From Actinopolyspora biskrensis (GTDB lineage Bacteria > Actinomycetota > Actinomycetes > Mycobacteriales > Pseudonocardiaceae), in NCBI RefSeq assembly GCF_013408175.1, contig NZ_JACBYW010000011.1, positions 1-64,000 of the forward strand: a stretch of DNA of 64,000 nt, given 5' to 3'. Shown in pieces: positions 49,304-59,481 of this stretch. Under the pieces are notes generated by a model. The model was not told the origin of the DNA and ran no database searches. It saw nothing but the letters and a program-made list of their open reading frames with translations. Made by a program: the position numbers and the translations under genes. How positions within the stretch are numbered: the first letter of the stretch is position 1; the number at the start of each line of letters is the position of its first letter.

Positions 49304-49759
49304 TCAGCGCGACTCCCAGACCCCGCTCTCGCTGGTTCGCGCCGCCACGTCAGCCGGGAGCTCACCGGAGACGAGCTGGGCTATGGTGACATTCTCGAGC
49401 ACCTCGCGCAGACTGCTGCGCACAGCGATCCAGACCCACTGCAGGACGGCTACCGAGGGATCGTACTGCACATCCTCCGCCCGGATGCCGTGTATGCTCA
49501 CCAGCGGTCCGTCGGTCGCCCGAATCACGTCGGCTATCGAGATGGTGGCCGCATCCCGGTCCAGCACCCATCCGCCGGACTGCCCTCGTCGGCTCGCCAC
49601 GAACCCGGCCCGCCGAAGATCACTGAGCACCGCCTGCAGAAAGTTGCGCGGAATCTGCTGGGCGTGAGCCACGTCCTCGGCGCTGACCGGCCCGGTCTCC
49701 GCGCGGGCTATCTGCACCAACGCGCGCAGCGCGTAATCCACCTTGGCCGAAATCCGCAT
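49304..49759 (-). CDS. Rrf2-family transcriptional regulator
   Basis: A 151-residue winged-helix regulator: MRISAKVDYALRALVQIARAETGPVSAEDVAHAQQIPRNFLQAVLSDLRRAGFVASRRGQSGGWVLDRDAATISIADVIRATDGPL. No Cys occurs in the protein, so it cannot bind an Fe-S cluster as IscR or NsrR do and fits the CymR-like group that responds to sulfur status through a partner or metabolite. The ATG at 49759 starts the conserved region; 49777 and 49774 are alternatives. It lies on the same strand upstream of tauE with a 138-base gap. Confidence 0.87.
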   Translation of the reverse strand: MRISAKVDYALRALVQIARAETGPVSAEDVAHAQQIPRNFLQAVLSDLRRAGFVASRRGQSGGWVLDRDAATISIADVIRATDGPLVSIHGIRAEDVQYDPSVAVLQWVWIAVRSSLREVLENVTIAQLVSGELPADVAARTSESGVWESR

Positions 49760-49848
49760 GACTCGATTGTTCATCACCGAAAGAGCGACAGTGCCGCCAG
49801 CCCGTGATCGACACGCTCACCGGGGGCACGACAACAGGGACACGACAG

Positions 49849-49888
49849 CATCGGGGCCGTCCGTCTGATTCGACGGACGGCCCCGATG
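49849..49888 (-). terminator. Strong terminator of the serine protease gene
   Basis: Two 17-base arms, 49849-49865 and 49872-49888, are perfectly complementary around the loop TGATTC, 41 bases beyond the protease stop. It is one of the strongest hairpins in the window. Confidence 0.85.
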
Positions 49889-49929
49889 GCTCACGGACTC
49901 ACACCCCAGAGGTGCTCCTCCGGATGAGG

Positions 49930-51069
49930 TCAGCCGGTGACCAGACTCAGTCCGTAGGCGCTCAGCGCCTCGTTGACGGGCTGGAAGTACGTCGTCCCAC
50001 CGTAGGTGCAGTCACCCGAACCGCCGGAGGTCATCCCCTGGGCCTGGTTGCCGGAGATGAACGATCCGCCGGAGTCACCGGGCTCGGCGCACACGTCCGT
50101 GCGGGTCAGTCCCGAAACGGTCCCACTCGGATAGCTCACGGTCTGGTTCTTGGCCTCCACGGTGCCGCAGTGCCAACCCGTGGTCTGACCGGAGCGGCAC
50201 ACGGAGGAGCCGACGGGGGCCGACTGGGACCCCTGAACCGTGCGGGTGGATCCGTCGTGCGTGTCCACCAGCGGCCGGGGGGTGTCGTCGGAGCCGGTCT
50301 CCACGTAGGCGTAGTCGTCACCGGGGAACGACGACCCCGCGAACGAGCCGCTCGGGCTGTTCGTGCTGTCCCCGGGGCTTCCGCAGTGCCCCGCGGTGAC
50401 GAAGCCGCCGGAAACGGAGAACCCGGTGGAGCAGATCGTCGATCCGTTGATGGTGTAGCGCTGCCCGCCGATCACGTCCGCGTAGGTGCGCGGTTGTTCA
50501 CCGGACTCGACCACGCGCACCGCGTCGGTCGATGCGCCGGAGGACTCGACGAACCGCTCGGCTTCGTCGGCCGTTCCGAACCCGGTGGTCATGACCACCG
50601 AGTTGCTGGCGGAATCCACGTACCACCCGGTCACCGACTCCGGGGCCTGCTGTGCGTGCGCGTCCAACGTGGAACTGGCGCTCTCGAGGTCGGCACGGCT
50701 GTCGTCCACCAGTCGCGGGACCGCCCCGGTGGACCTCACCTCGTCGAACTGGGCCCGATCGGTGACGCCGACGACGAGATCTCCGCTCTCGGCCTTGTAG
50801 TGGAACCCGCCGAAACCGTTGCCCAGCATCCCCTTGACACGGTCGGCGATGTCCCGCGCCTCGGCCTCGTCGGCGATCCGCTGTTCGGCCTGAGCGTGAG
50901 TCAGTCCCAGATCGCGTTGCATGGCCTGCATCATCGTAGTCGCCCGCTCGGGGGCCTCGTTCTCAGGAGCAGCCGCGGTGTTCGCCGTGGCTGGAGCCGC
51001 CATGGCGGTCAGGGTTCCAGCCGCCAGCAGCGCGGTCGCGGCCATACGGCCGGCCATTTTCCGTTGCAT
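49930..51069 (-). CDS. Secreted S1 serine protease (streptogrisin type) with prodomain
   Basis: A 379-residue preproenzyme. A signal peptide (about 1-30, MQRKMAGRMAATALLAAGTLTAMAAPATA) precedes an alpha-lytic-type prodomain that aids folding (RDLGLTHAQAEQRIADEAEARDIADRVKGMLGNGFGGFHYKAESGDLVVGVTD). The mature part begins near residue 198 (ADVIGGQRYTING). The triad is His228 (TAGHCG), Asp252 (FPGDDYAYV) and Ser333 (CAEPGDSGGSF). Six Cys (213, 229, 291, 301, 327, 354) allow the three disulfides of streptogrisins. Substrate specificity is open. The gene is monocistronic. Confidence 0.95.
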   Translation of the reverse strand: MQRKMAGRMAATALLAAGTLTAMAAPATANTAAAPENEAPERATTMMQAMQRDLGLTHAQAEQRIADEAEARDIADRVKGMLGNGFGGFHYKAESGDLVVGVTDRAQFDEVRSTGAVPRLVDDSRADLESASSTLDAHAQQAPESVTGWYVDSASNSVVMTTGFGTADEAERFVESSGASTDAVRVVESGEQPRTYADVIGGQRYTINGSTICSTGFSVSGGFVTAGHCGSPGDSTNSPSGSFAGSSFPGDDYAYVETGSDDTPRPLVDTHDGSTRTVQGSQSAPVGSSVCRSGQTTGWHCGTVEAKNQTVSYPSGTVSGLTRTDVCAEPGDSGGSFISGNQAQGMTSGGSGDCTYGGTTYFQPVNEALSAYGLSLVTG

Positions 51070-51264
51070 CCGTGTTCTCCCTAACTACGAAAACGGATCG
51101 TCTTCGGTGACCGGCAAGTTTCCGGAGAAAAGGGACGGGCGACAATACTGCGTTTGCAGCAGCGCTCGCAAAAGGAGCAATCCCGAAAGATCACGATGCG
51201 TAAAAACCCAACGGAAATTACGAGCATAAATCACGAAAAAATTAAGATCATTTCCTTCGCGTTG
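51070..51264. other. AT-richer region upstream of the protease and of the 51265 promoter
   Basis: Contains the protease leader (reading left) and, from 51170 to 51260, an A/T-rich stretch (CATAAATCACGAAAAAATTAAG) that could serve as an UP element for the promoter reading right. No gene is supported. Confidence 0.4.
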
Positions 51265-51292
51265 TTGACATCACGCCGGAACCGGCTAGAGT
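51265..51292 (+). promoter_or_regulatory. Strong sigma-70-type promoter reading right
   Basis: TTGACA (51265-51270), a 16-base spacer and TAGAGT (51287-51292), behind an A/T-rich stretch. No convincing coding frame follows before a terminator hairpin at 51618, and the next gene (gltD) is on the other strand. Confidence 0.65.
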
Positions 51293-51617
51293 AGCTTGGC
51301 TCTTTCGCGGCGTCTCACCGGAATAACCTGGGGTTTCACGTCCACGCAACATACCCGTCGGTCGTTCCTCCTGGCGAAAACACGACGAACACACTGGGTG
51401 GCACCGCTGACCATCCAGCGCGCCGATGCCGGAGAAGAACGCGAAAAACGGCAACGAAGAACGTGTCCGGACGAGGGTGGACCGCCCGCGGCGAAGAAGC
51501 AGGCCCGGTTTCCCGCCGTTCGCCCGCCCTACAGGAAGGACGCAGCACGACGGTTCGAGGTTGCTTCCGCGAAGCCCGAAAACGACGACGCCCCACATCG
51601 GCCGCCTCCGGGACAAG
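51293..51617 (+). ncRNA. Candidate small RNA or unannotated short transcript
   Basis: The stretch between the 51265 promoter and the 51618 terminator, about 320-350 bases. Frames across it (from 51296, 51426 and 51463) are Arg/Pro-rich, run on into gltD antisense and look non-coding. I cannot assign a known RNA family. Confidence 0.3.
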
Positions 51618-51650
51618 AAAAGTGGGGCCCCGATTCCGGGACCCCACTTT
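51618..51650. terminator. Terminator of gltBD, possibly bidirectional
   Basis: AAAGTGGGG (51618-51626) pairs with CCCCACTTT (51642-51650); the stem continues inward as CCC-GATTC-GGG. It lies 22 bases beyond the gltD stop, and the A and T flanks suit termination in both directions. Confidence 0.8.
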
Positions 51651-51672
51651 CGAACGCCCTACGACTCGGGAG

Positions 51673-53124
51673 TCAGGAAAGCGGCCGATCGGTCGGAGCG
51701 ATGGGCGCCGGAAGCACATCGCGTCCGGTCAGATAGCGGTCGACGCCCGCGGCGGCGGAACGCCCCTCCGAAATCGCCCACACGATCAACGACTGCCCGC
51801 GTCCCATGTCGCCCGCGCTGAACACACCGTCCACGCTGGTCATGAACGAATCGTTCCGCGCGACGTTGCCCCTGGGGTCGAGTTCCACACCCAGCTCGTC
51901 GATCAGTCCCGCCCGCTCCGGACCGACGAACCCCATGGCCAGCAGAACCAACTGGCAAGGCAGTTCCCGCTCCGTGCCTTCCACCGGAACGAACGCGCCG
52001 TCCTCCCGGCGAACCTCGACCAGGCGCAGCGCGCGCAGATCACCCTGCTCGTCGCCGAGGAACTCCTGCGTGTTCACCGAGAACAACCGCTGTCCGCCCT
52101 CCTCGTGCGCCGAGGAGACCCGGTAGAGCATCGGGTAGGTCGGCCACGGCTGAGTGTCCGGCCGCTCCCCAGGAGGAGTGGGCATGATCTCCAGCTGCGT
52201 AACGGAGGCCGCGCCCTGCCGATGCGCCGTGCCCAGGCAGTCGGCACCGGTGTCACCACCTCCGATGATGACCACGTCCTTGCCCGCGGCATCGATGGGC
52301 GAACGCTCCAGGTCGCCCTCCTGCACCCGGTTCGCAGGCGGTAGGTACTCCATCGCCTGGTGCACACCGTTGATCTCCCTGCCCGTGGTCGGAAGATCAC
52401 GGGAGCGGGTGGAACCACCGGCCAGCACCACGGCGTCGTGTTCCTCGCGCAACTGCTCGACCGTGAGATCCACACCCACGTTCACGCCGGTCCGGAACTC
52501 GGTCCCCTCCGCACGCATCTGATCGAGCCTGCGCTCCAGCCGGAACTTCTCCATCTTGAACTCGGGGATGCCGTAGCGCAGCAGCCCGCCGATCCGGTCG
52601 GCGCGTTCGTAGACGACCACGCGATGCCCCGACCGGGTGAGCTGCTGAGCGGCGGCCAGTCCCGCCGGTCCCGAACCGACCACGGCCACGGTGTGCCCGG
52701 TCCGCGCCTCGGGGGGCTGCGGCTGGACCCAGCCCTCCTCCCAGGCCCGGTCGACGATCTCGATCTCGACCTGCTTGATGCTCACGGCATCCGAGTTGAT
52801 GCCGAGCACGCAGGCGGCCTCGCAGGGAGCCGGGCACAACGTCCCCGTGAACTCGGGGAAGTTGTTGGTCGCGTGCAACCGCTCGATGGCACCGCGCCAG
52901 TCCTCACGCCAGACGAGGTCGTTCCACTCCGGGATCAGATTGCCCAGCGGACAGCCCTGGTGGCAGAACGGGATCCCGCAGTCCATGCAGCGACCGGCTT
53001 GCTGCTGCAGGTTCTGCTGGGAGAACTCCTCGTAGACCTCCCGCCAGTCCTTGAGTCGGATGTCCACCGGACGGCGCCGCGGGGTCTCGCGCGGCGTGGT
53101 CAGAAAGCCCTTCGGATCAGCCAT
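51673..53124 (-). CDS. gltD: Glutamate synthase, small (beta) subunit
   Basis: The NADPH-oxidising FAD subunit of glutamate synthase, 483 residues. The N-terminal Fe-S Cys groups are [23 protein letters not shown] and [12 protein letters not shown] binding is [52 protein letters not shown] binding [23 protein letters not shown], and the final FAD contact [19 protein letters not shown]. It works with GltB, making glutamate from 2-oxoglutarate and glutamine. ATG 53124 overlaps the gltB end by eight bases. Confidence 0.97.
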   Translation of the reverse strand: MADPKGFLTTPRETPRRRPVDIRLKDWREVYEEFSQQNLQQQAGRCMDCGIPFCHQGCPLGNLIPEWNDLVWREDWRGAIERLHATNNFPEFTGTLCPAPCEAACVLGINSDAVSIKQVEIEIVDRAWEEGWVQPQPPEARTGHTVAVVGSGPAGLAAAQQLTRSGHRVVVYERADRIGGLLRYGIPEFKMEKFRLERRLDQMRAEGTEFRTGVNVGVDLTVEQLREEHDAVVLAGGSTRSRDLPTTGREINGVHQAMEYLPPANRVQEGDLERSPIDAAGKDVVIIGGGDTGADCLGTAHRQGAASVTQLEIMPTPPGERPDTQPWPTYPMLYRVSSAHEEGGQRLFSVNTQEFLGDEQGDLRALRLVEVRREDGAFVPVEGTERELPCQLVLLAMGFVGPERAGLIDELGVELDPRGNVARNDSFMTSVDGVFSAGDMGRGQSLIVWAISEGRSAAAGVDRYLTGRDVLPAPIAPTDRPLS

Positions 53125-56100
53125 GTGCGGCCTCCATGATCGCCTCGTTGACGTCGCGGCCGTCGCGTTCGGCATCGGCCTTGGCATTGAGCACGCGCTT
53201 GAAGTCCTTCGGCATGACCCTGACGAAACGCCGCACGGCGGAGTCCCAGTCAGCCAGCAGGTCGCGCGCCACGGTGGAGCCCGTCTCCGCACGGTGCTTG
53301 TCGATCAGTTCGGCCAGCTCCCGCCGGTCCCCCTCTTCGAGCGGATCCAGATCCACCATCTCCTGGTTGACCCGCTCGGGACGCAGGTCGAGAACGTAGG
53401 CGAGGCCACCGGACATGCCCGCCGCGAAGTTGCGTCCCGTGTCGCCCAGAACCACGACACGGCCACCCGTCATGTACTCACAACCGTGGTCGCCCACTCC
53501 CTCGACGACCGCGAAGGCACCCGAGTTCCGCACGGCGAACCGCTCGCCGACCATCCCGCGGACGAACATCTCGCCGCCGGTGGAACCGTAGAGCAGCACG
53601 TTGCCCGCGATCACGTTCCGCTCGGCCGCGAAGCCCGCGTCCTCCTGCGGACGCAGCACTATCCGGCCACCGGACAACCCCTTGCCGACGTAGTCGTTGG
53701 AGTCGCCGACCAGCCTCAGCGTGATGCCGCGCGGTACGAAGGCACCGAACGACTGGCCCGCCGAACCGGTGAAGGTGAGGTCGATCGTGTCGTCGGCCAG
53801 TCCGGCTCCACCCCACTTCCGGGTGAGCTCGGAACCGAGCATGGTGCCGACCGAACGGTTCACGTTGCGTACCGGCATCTCCAGCCGCAGCGGGGACCCG
53901 TCCGACAGCGCCCCCTCGCTGAGCTGGATCAGGGTGTTGTCCAGCGCCTTCTCCAGCCCGTGCTCCTGCTTGCCGGTGCAGTGCCTCGCCTCGCCCTCGG
54001 CGACCTCGGGGACGTGCAGGATCGGTGAGAGATCGATGCCCTCGGTCTTCCAGTGCTTGGAGGCCGGATCGGTGTCGAGCACCTCCGTGTGCCCGATGGC
54101 TTCCTCGATGGAACGGAAACCGAGCGCGGCGAGGTGCTCCCTGACCTCCTGGGCGATGAACTCGAAGAACTTGACGATGTAGTCGGCCCGCCCGTCGAAC
54201 TTGGCCCGGAGGTCGGGATTCTGCGTCGCCACCCCGACGGGGCAGGTGTCCAGATGGCACACCCGCATCATGACGCAGCCGGACACCACCAGCGGCGCGG
54301 TGGCGAAACCGAACTCCTCGGCCCCGAGCAGGGCCGCGAGTACCACGTCCCGGCCGGTCTTGAGCTGGCCGTCGGTCTGCACGACGATCCGGTCGCGCAG
54401 CCCGTTTGCCAGCAACGTCTGCTGCGTCTCGGCCAGTCCGAGTTCCCAGGGAGCACCCGCGTGCTTGATCGAGGACAGCGGCGAGGCACCCGTGCCGCCG
54501 TCGTGCCCCGAGATGAGCACGACGTCCGCGTGTGCCTTGCTCACACCGGCGGCGACCGTACCGACGCCGACCTCGGAAACGAGCTTGACGTGCACCCGCG
54601 CCCGTGGATTGGCGTTCTTCAGGTCGTAGATGAGCTGGGCTATGTCCTCGATCGAGTAGATGTCGTGGTGCGGAGGTGGTGAGATCAGCCCCACGCCCGG
54701 GGTGGAGTGCCGCGTTTCGGCGATCCACGGATACACCTTGTGGCCGGGAAGCTGTCCACCCTCTCCCGGCTTGGCCCCCTGCGCGATCTTGATCTGAATG
54801 TCGTCCGCGTTGACCAGGTACTCGCTGGTCACGCCGAAACGTCCGCTGGCGGCCTGTTTGATGGCGGAACGACGCCAGTCCCCGTTGGAATCCACGGTGA
54901 ACCTGTCGGCGTCCTCACCGCCCTCACCGGTGTTGGACTTGGCGCCCAGCCTGTTCATGGCCACAGCGAGGACCTCGTGCATCTCCTTGGAGATCGAGCC
55001 GTAGGAGATACCGCCGGTGGCGAACCGCTTCACGATCTCGGAAACCGGCTCCACCTCGTCGATGTCGACCGGCTCGCGCGCACCTTCCTTGAAACGCAGC
55101 AGCCCGCGCAGGGTCATCAGCCGTTCGGACTGCTCGTCCACGTAGTTGGTGTATTCCTTGAAGATGTCGTACTGACCGCTGCGCGTGGAATGCTGCAGCT
55201 TGAAGACCGTGTGCGGGTTGAACAGGTGGGGGTCGCCCTCACGGCGCCACTGGTACTCCCCGCCCACGTCGAGTTCGCGGTGGTGGGCCTTGAGCCCGTC
55301 CGCCGGGAAGGTTTTGCGGTGCCGTTCGCCGATCTCGGTGGCCAGCGTCTCGAAGTCGAGTCCGCCGAGCCTGGAGGTGGTACCGGTGAAGCACCGGTTC
55401 ACGATCTCCTCGCCGAGACCGATGGCCTCGAAGATCTGCGCCCCCGTGTAGGAGGCGACCGTGGAGACGCCGATCTTCGACATGGTCTTGCGCAGTCCCT
55501 TGCCGAGAGCCTTGATCAGGTTCTTGGTGGCCTGCTTGCCGTCCACGCCCGAGAGCTCGCCGCGTTCGGCCAGTTCCTCCACGCTCGCCATCGCCAGGTA
55601 CGGGTTGACGGCGGCGGCACCGTAGCCGATCAGCAGCGCGACGTGGTGCACCTCGCGCACGTCACCCGCTTCGACGACGAGCCCGACCTGGGTCCTGGTC
55701 TTCTCCCGGACGAGGTGGTGGTGTACCGCCCCGGTCAGCAGCAGCGAGGGAATCGCCGCGTACTCGGAGTCGGCCCCTCGGTCGGACAGCACGATGATCC
55801 GCGCGCCGTCGGCGACGGCCTCGGAGACCTCGCGGGATATCTCCTCGATCCGCTCCCGCAGCGCCTGTCCTCCGCCCGAGGCGCGGTAGACCATGTGGAT
55901 GGTCACCGATGCCAGTTCGGGGCGGTCGCCGTCGTCGTTGATGTGAACGAGCTTGGCGAGCTCGTCGTTGTCCAGCACGGGGAAGGGCAGCACGAGCTGA
56001 CGACACGCGGCCGGGTCGGTTTCCAGCAGGTTGTGCTCGGGACCGACGTGCGTGCTCAGCGAGGTGACCATCTCTTCGCGGATGGCGTCCAACGCCGGGT

Positions 56101-57688
56101 TGGTCACCTGGGCGAACAGCTGGGTGAAGTAGTCGAACAGCTGCCTGGGGCGCTCGGACAGCGGGGCGAGCGGGGCATCGTTACCCATCGAACCGACCGG
56201 CTCGGCGCCTCCGGTGGCCATGGGCTTGAGAAGCCTGTCCACCTCTTCCGCGGTGTAACCGAACAACTGCTGGTGCTGCACCAGCGAGGAGTGCGTCGGG
56301 ACCTCCCTGGACCGCTGCGGCAGCTCGTCGAGGTGCAGCAGCCCCTCGTCGAGCCACTGCCGGTAGGGGTACTGCGTGGCGAGGTCGTTCTTCACCTCCT
56401 CGTCGGGGACGAGGCGGCCCCGCTCCGTGTCGACGAGGAACATCCGGCCCGGCTGCAGTCTGCCCTTGCGGGCGATGCGCTCCGGCTCGATGTCCAGAAC
56501 ACCGGTTTCACTGGCGAGCACGACCATGTTGTCGTGCGTGATCCAGTACCGTCCGGGGCGCAGTCCGTTGCGATCGAGCACGGCGCCGATCTGCGTCCCG
56601 TCGGTGAAGGTCACGAGGGCGGGTCCGTCCCACGGCTCCATGAGATTGTTGTGGAACTCGTAGAAGGCCCGGCGCTGCTGATCCATCTCCGCGTGGTTCT
56701 CCCACGCTTCGGGGATCATCATCAGCACGGAGTGCGGCAGCGACCGTCCTCCCAGGTGCAGCAGTTCGAGCACCTCGTCGAACGAGGCCGAGTCGCTGGC
56801 CTCCGGTGTGGCTATCGGGTAGAGCCGGGACAGGTCCCCCGGGATCAGATCGGTGTCGAGCATGCTCTCGCGGGTGCGCATCCAGTTCCGGTTCCCGCGC
56901 ATGGTGTTGATCTCACCGTTGTGCGCGATGTAGCGGTACGGGTGCGCCAGGGGCCACGAGGGGAAGGTGTTCGTGGAGAACCGCGAGTGGACCAGCCCGA
57001 TGGCGCTGGTGAAGCGCTCGTCGGTCAGATCCATGAAGAAGGCGTCGAGCTGCGCCTCGGTCAACATCCCCTTGTAGACGAGGGTGCGCGCCGACAGGCT
57101 CGGAAAGTAGACGTCCGCCTCGTGCTCGGCCCGCTTGCGCAGGCAGAAGGCACGGCGCTCCAGCCGCATCCGCTCGTCCCGCCCGTCGGAGTCCACACCG
57201 GAGCCCTCGGTGACGAACAGCTGGCGGAAACGCGGCATCACGCTCCGCGCCAACGAACCGGCGCAATTCGGCTCGACCGGCAACGTGCGCCAGCCGAGAA
57301 CGTTCAGCCCCTCTTCCTCGGCGAGCCGCTCGACCTCGGCCGTGGCTCGCTCGAACTCGGCCTCGTCGTCCGGGAGAAAAGCGTTGCCCACCGCGTAGTG
57401 CCCCGCGGGAGGCAGTTCGAACGGAACAACCTCGCGCAAGAACGCGTCCGGCACCTGGGTCAGGATTCCCACCCCGTCACCGGTGTCCGGATCGGCGCCT
57501 TTCGCGCCCCGGTGCTCCAGATTACGCAGCGCTTCCAGCGCGTTGCGCACGATCGCGCGATCTTTGCGTCCGGTCATGTCGGCGACCAGCGCCACACCGC
57601 ACGCGTCGTGATCGTTGGCGGGGTCGTAGAGCCCCGCGCCGTCGGCGCCCCGTTGCGTCCGACCTCTCGCATTCTGGGAAACCGGCAT
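53117..57688 (-). CDS. gltB: Glutamate synthase, large (alpha) subunit
   Basis: A 1523-residue amidotransferase. The N-terminal nucleophile Cys30 ([12 protein letters not shown]) becomes residue 1 after removal of a short propeptide, beginning the class II glutaminase domain ([33 protein letters not shown]). The central and FMN-binding domains follow ([47 protein letters not shown]). The [3Fe-4S] Cys are in [23 protein letters not shown]-terminal GXGXG beta-helix ([16 protein letters not shown]-like repeats) completes it. ATG 57688 has GGGAGG seven bases before. It is the first gene of gltBD. Confidence 0.97.
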   Translation of the reverse strand: MPVSQNARGRTQRGADGAGLYDPANDHDACGVALVADMTGRKDRAIVRNALEALRNLEHRGAKGADPDTGDGVGILTQVPDAFLREVVPFELPPAGHYAVGNAFLPDDEAEFERATAEVERLAEEEGLNVLGWRTLPVEPNCAGSLARSVMPRFRQLFVTEGSGVDSDGRDERMRLERRAFCLRKRAEHEADVYFPSLSARTLVYKGMLTEAQLDAFFMDLTDERFTSAIGLVHSRFSTNTFPSWPLAHPYRYIAHNGEINTMRGNRNWMRTRESMLDTDLIPGDLSRLYPIATPEASDSASFDEVLELLHLGGRSLPHSVLMMIPEAWENHAEMDQQRRAFYEFHNNLMEPWDGPALVTFTDGTQIGAVLDRNGLRPGRYWITHDNMVVLASETGVLDIEPERIARKGRLQPGRMFLVDTERGRLVPDEEVKNDLATQYPYRQWLDEGLLHLDELPQRSREVPTHSSLVQHQQLFGYTAEEVDRLLKPMATGGAEPVGSMGNDAPLAPLSERPRQLFDYFTQLFAQVTNPALDAIREEMVTSLSTHVGPEHNLLETDPAACRQLVLPFPVLDNDELAKLVHINDDGDRPELASVTIHMVYRASGGGQALRERIEEISREVSEAVADGARIIVLSDRGADSEYAAIPSLLLTGAVHHHLVREKTRTQVGLVVEAGDVREVHHVALLIGYGAAAVNPYLAMASVEELAERGELSGVDGKQATKNLIKALGKGLRKTMSKIGVSTVASYTGAQIFEAIGLGEEIVNRCFTGTTSRLGGLDFETLATEIGERHRKTFPADGLKAHHRELDVGGEYQWRREGDPHLFNPHTVFKLQHSTRSGQYDIFKEYTNYVDEQSERLMTLRGLLRFKEGAREPVDIDEVEPVSEIVKRFATGGISYGSISKEMHEVLAVAMNRLGAKSNTGEGGEDADRFTVDSNGDWRRSAIKQAASGRFGVTSEYLVNADDIQIKIAQGAKPGEGGQLPGHKVYPWIAETRHSTPGVGLISPPPHHDIYSIEDIAQLIYDLKNANPRARVHVKLVSEVGVGTVAAGVSKAHADVVLISGHDGGTGASPLSSIKHAGAPWELGLAETQQTLLANGLRDRIVVQTDGQLKTGRDVVLAALLGAEEFGFATAPLVVSGCVMMRVCHLDTCPVGVATQNPDLRAKFDGRADYIVKFFEFIAQEVREHLAALGFRSIEEAIGHTEVLDTDPASKHWKTEGIDLSPILHVPEVAEGEARHCTGKQEHGLEKALDNTLIQLSEGALSDGSPLRLEMPVRNVNRSVGTMLGSELTRKWGGAGLADDTIDLTFTGSAGQSFGAFVPRGITLRLVGDSNDYVGKGLSGGRIVLRPQEDAGFAAERNVIAGNVLLYGSTGGEMFVRGMVGERFAVRNSGAFAVVEGVGDHGCEYMTGGRVVVLGDTGRNFAAGMSGGLAYVLDLRPERVNQEMVDLDPLEEGDRRELAELIDKHRAETGSTVARDLLADWDSAVRRFVRVMPKDFKRVLNAKADAERDGRDVNEAIMEAAHG

Positions 57689-57808
57689 TCGGATCCTCCC
57701 GTCGTCAGGCAACGATCTCAGCCGCACGAATACGACAGGCGAGACCGTGAAAACCTCTCCGGAGCTGACAAGAAGGATGCGCCGTTGCATTCTTGTTCAG
57801 TTTGCGGA

Positions 57809-57858
57809 ACTATACAGATTTCCGGGTCGTGCGACTACGCGTAAGTAACACGTGTTAC
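57809..57858 (-). promoter_or_regulatory. gltB promoter with a 14-bp palindrome
   Basis: TATAGT (57814-57809, minus strand) is a good -10. About 30 bases upstream lies GTAACACGTGTTAC (57845-57858), a perfect palindrome. Its GTnAC ends recall the half-sites of the nitrogen regulator GlnR, but the spacing (4 rather than 6) is different, so another factor is equally possible. Confidence 0.55.
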
Positions 57859-58753
57859 ACCCACACGCCCGCGTCCCACATCCCGGGACACTTTGATCAC
57901 GTTCCGCGATCGCGCGCACACGCCAACGACGCCGAGCGGGGGTCGCCACCTCCGGCGCCGGACGCCACGACCACGGCACTCCGCCGGAGCACCGCCGAGT
58001 CCGCGGCTGTTCCGCCTCGCGGGACCACGTGAGGATCACTCACTCGTCCCCGCGCTCGATGATAACCAACCACGTCCACACGGCAATGATTTTTTTGAGC
58101 ACTGAAAACACGAACACTACGGACACAGCTGGTCACACGGTTGGCAGCCGCACAGCCCCACCGCAGGACCTGCCGGGGCACGCGAACGCCGTGCGTCCCC
58201 GGCCGATGTTTCAGCCCCGGACCGAACGTTCGGCGAAAAAGTTCCTCCCCGTGGAAAACCGACCCCGAAAATCGACTCCCCGCAAAGCAACGGACGAGAA
58301 AAGTTCCCCCGAAGAAACATTCCGCGTCGTTCGGTGGACGAAAACGCACACGAACGAGCGATCGGCGGTGGCCGAATCGTGTTTCCCCGGACGACGGTGC
58401 GCACCGGAGCACGAACCACGCTTCCCACCGCCCCGGCGCGCGGGGATCGGGCGGAACTTCCCACGGGACGACTCCGCCTTCCCGGGAGGCCTTCCCGTGA
58501 GCTCGGCACCCTCCCCGGAGGGAGGACCACAAGACTTCGTGCCGCCGATCCCGCACGGTCGGCGGAATCGGCGGCACGGACGTTCCCCGCTGAACGCACG
58601 GGACCCCTGCGGGACGGCCGCCGACGAGGCCGGGCGGCCGGTTCCCGCGAACCCCCGCCCCACGAGCACGGCACTCACGGCGAACCGAGCTCACGACCGG
58701 GGTTCACGACCTCGGATCCCGACGGGGACCGGTGCGCCACGCGGAAGGACCGC
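57859..58753. other. About 900-bp gap between the gltB promoter and the pterin dehydratase gene
   Basis: The longest non-coding stretch here. Frames of up to 265 codons on both strands are Arg/Pro/Ser-rich, lack ribosome sites and match nothing I know, so I support none. It contains a T8-like run near 58090, A-rich patches (58230-58310) and one strong hairpin: CGTGCCGCCGAT (58538-58549) pairs with ATCGGCGGCACG (58567-58578) around 17 bases. That hairpin could end the pterin dehydratase transcript. Confidence 0.4.
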
Positions 58754-59041
58754 TCAGCCCTCGCGATGAAGCCCTTCGATGCGCTCGGCCAGGGCCAGGT
58801 CGTTCTCCGTTACACCGCCCGCGGAATGCGTGGTGATACGCACCGTGAGCCGGTTGTAGTCGTGCACGGACAGGTCGGGGTGGTGGTTGGCCTCGTTCGC
58901 CAGATGAGCGACGGCGTTGGCCAGGCTCATCGCGGAGAGGAAACCCTTGAGCTGCCAGGTCTTGTGCACCGCGCCGTCACGGTACTCCCAGCCGGAAGCG
59001 AGCCGCTTCTCGATCGTGTCCTGCTGCAACAACTCGGGCAC
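58754..59041 (-). CDS. 4a-hydroxytetrahydrobiopterin dehydratase (PCD/DCoH family)
   Basis: A 95-residue protein with the family signature EANHHPDLSVHDYNRLTVRITTHSAGGVTENDLALAERIE. The two His in NHHPD and the later THSAGG His are the catalytic set. It dehydrates the carbinolamine pterin left by aromatic amino acid hydroxylases; no such hydroxylase is in this window, so the role could be another pterin process. The start is GTG 59041 with GGAGG seven bases before. Confidence 0.93.
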   Translation of the reverse strand: MPELLQQDTIEKRLASGWEYRDGAVHKTWQLKGFLSAMSLANAVAHLANEANHHPDLSVHDYNRLTVRITTHSAGGVTENDLALAERIEGLHREG

Positions 59042-59106
59042 TACGGGACCTCCTCACTCTCGTCCTACGTCGGCGGAGATGCTTTTCCGGAGGGAGCACC
59101 ACGGAT

Positions 59107-59322
59107 TCATCCGGAGGACGACTCCTGCTCGGGACGTTGCGGAACGGCGCTCTCGACCTCCGCACTGTCCCGGTACGTGCCTTCGGGCAGCGTCCGCAGC
59201 GCGCGCAGAGTCCGCGAATCGGCCTGGCGCTCCTCGGCGTAGCGAAGCAACCGCTCCTTGTCGGCCGGGAACTCCAAGCCCTGCAACGCCTTGTTCACAC
59301 GGCGTTCGTCAGCATCCGTCAT
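59107..59322 (-). CDS. DUF2795 domain protein
   Basis: A 71-residue acidic protein: RVNKALQGLEFPADKERLLRYAEERQADSRTLRALRTLPEGTYRDSAEVESAV, the DUF2795 pattern of small helical actinobacterial proteins of unknown role. GAGGAGG precedes ATG 59322. It lies 65 bases upstream of the dehydratase gene on the same strand and may share its transcript. It is divergent from cutA, with a 12-bp inverted repeat between them. Confidence 0.8.
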   Translation of the reverse strand: MTDADERRVNKALQGLEFPADKERLLRYAEERQADSRTLRALRTLPEGTYRDSAEVESAVPQRPEQESSSG

Positions 59323-59356
59323 GGCACCCTCCTCGAGGCAAGGTACGTCCGGAGCC

Positions 59357-59390
59357 GCGCCGTTGATCACCCCGGGGCGATCAACGGCGC
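59357..59390. promoter_or_regulatory. Perfect 12-bp inverted repeat between DUF2795 gene and cutA
   Basis: GCGCCGTTGATC (59357-59368) and GATCAACGGCGC (59379-59390) are exact complements around ACCCCGGGGC, itself partly palindromic. It lies in a divergent promoter region, so an operator or a hairpin in the DUF2795 leader is likelier than a terminator. Confidence 0.5.
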
Positions 59391-59481
59391 GCGCGCTCTC
59401 CGCCAAGGGGATACCGTCCGGTGAACGCGGGTAAACGTGCCTGCCGGATCTTTTCACTCGTTTTGCGGCTAGCCTGAGATC

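Noticed and set aside
54707-57844. 1045-codon frame antisense to gltB
   Set aside because: It mirrors gltB in the complementary codon position, has no domain signature and no ribosome site. Long antisense frames are expected at this GC content.
57893-58753. Frames of 185-302 codons on both strands upstream of the pterin dehydratase gene
   Set aside because: All are low-complexity Arg/Pro/Ser-rich sequences, mutually overlapping and without start signals.
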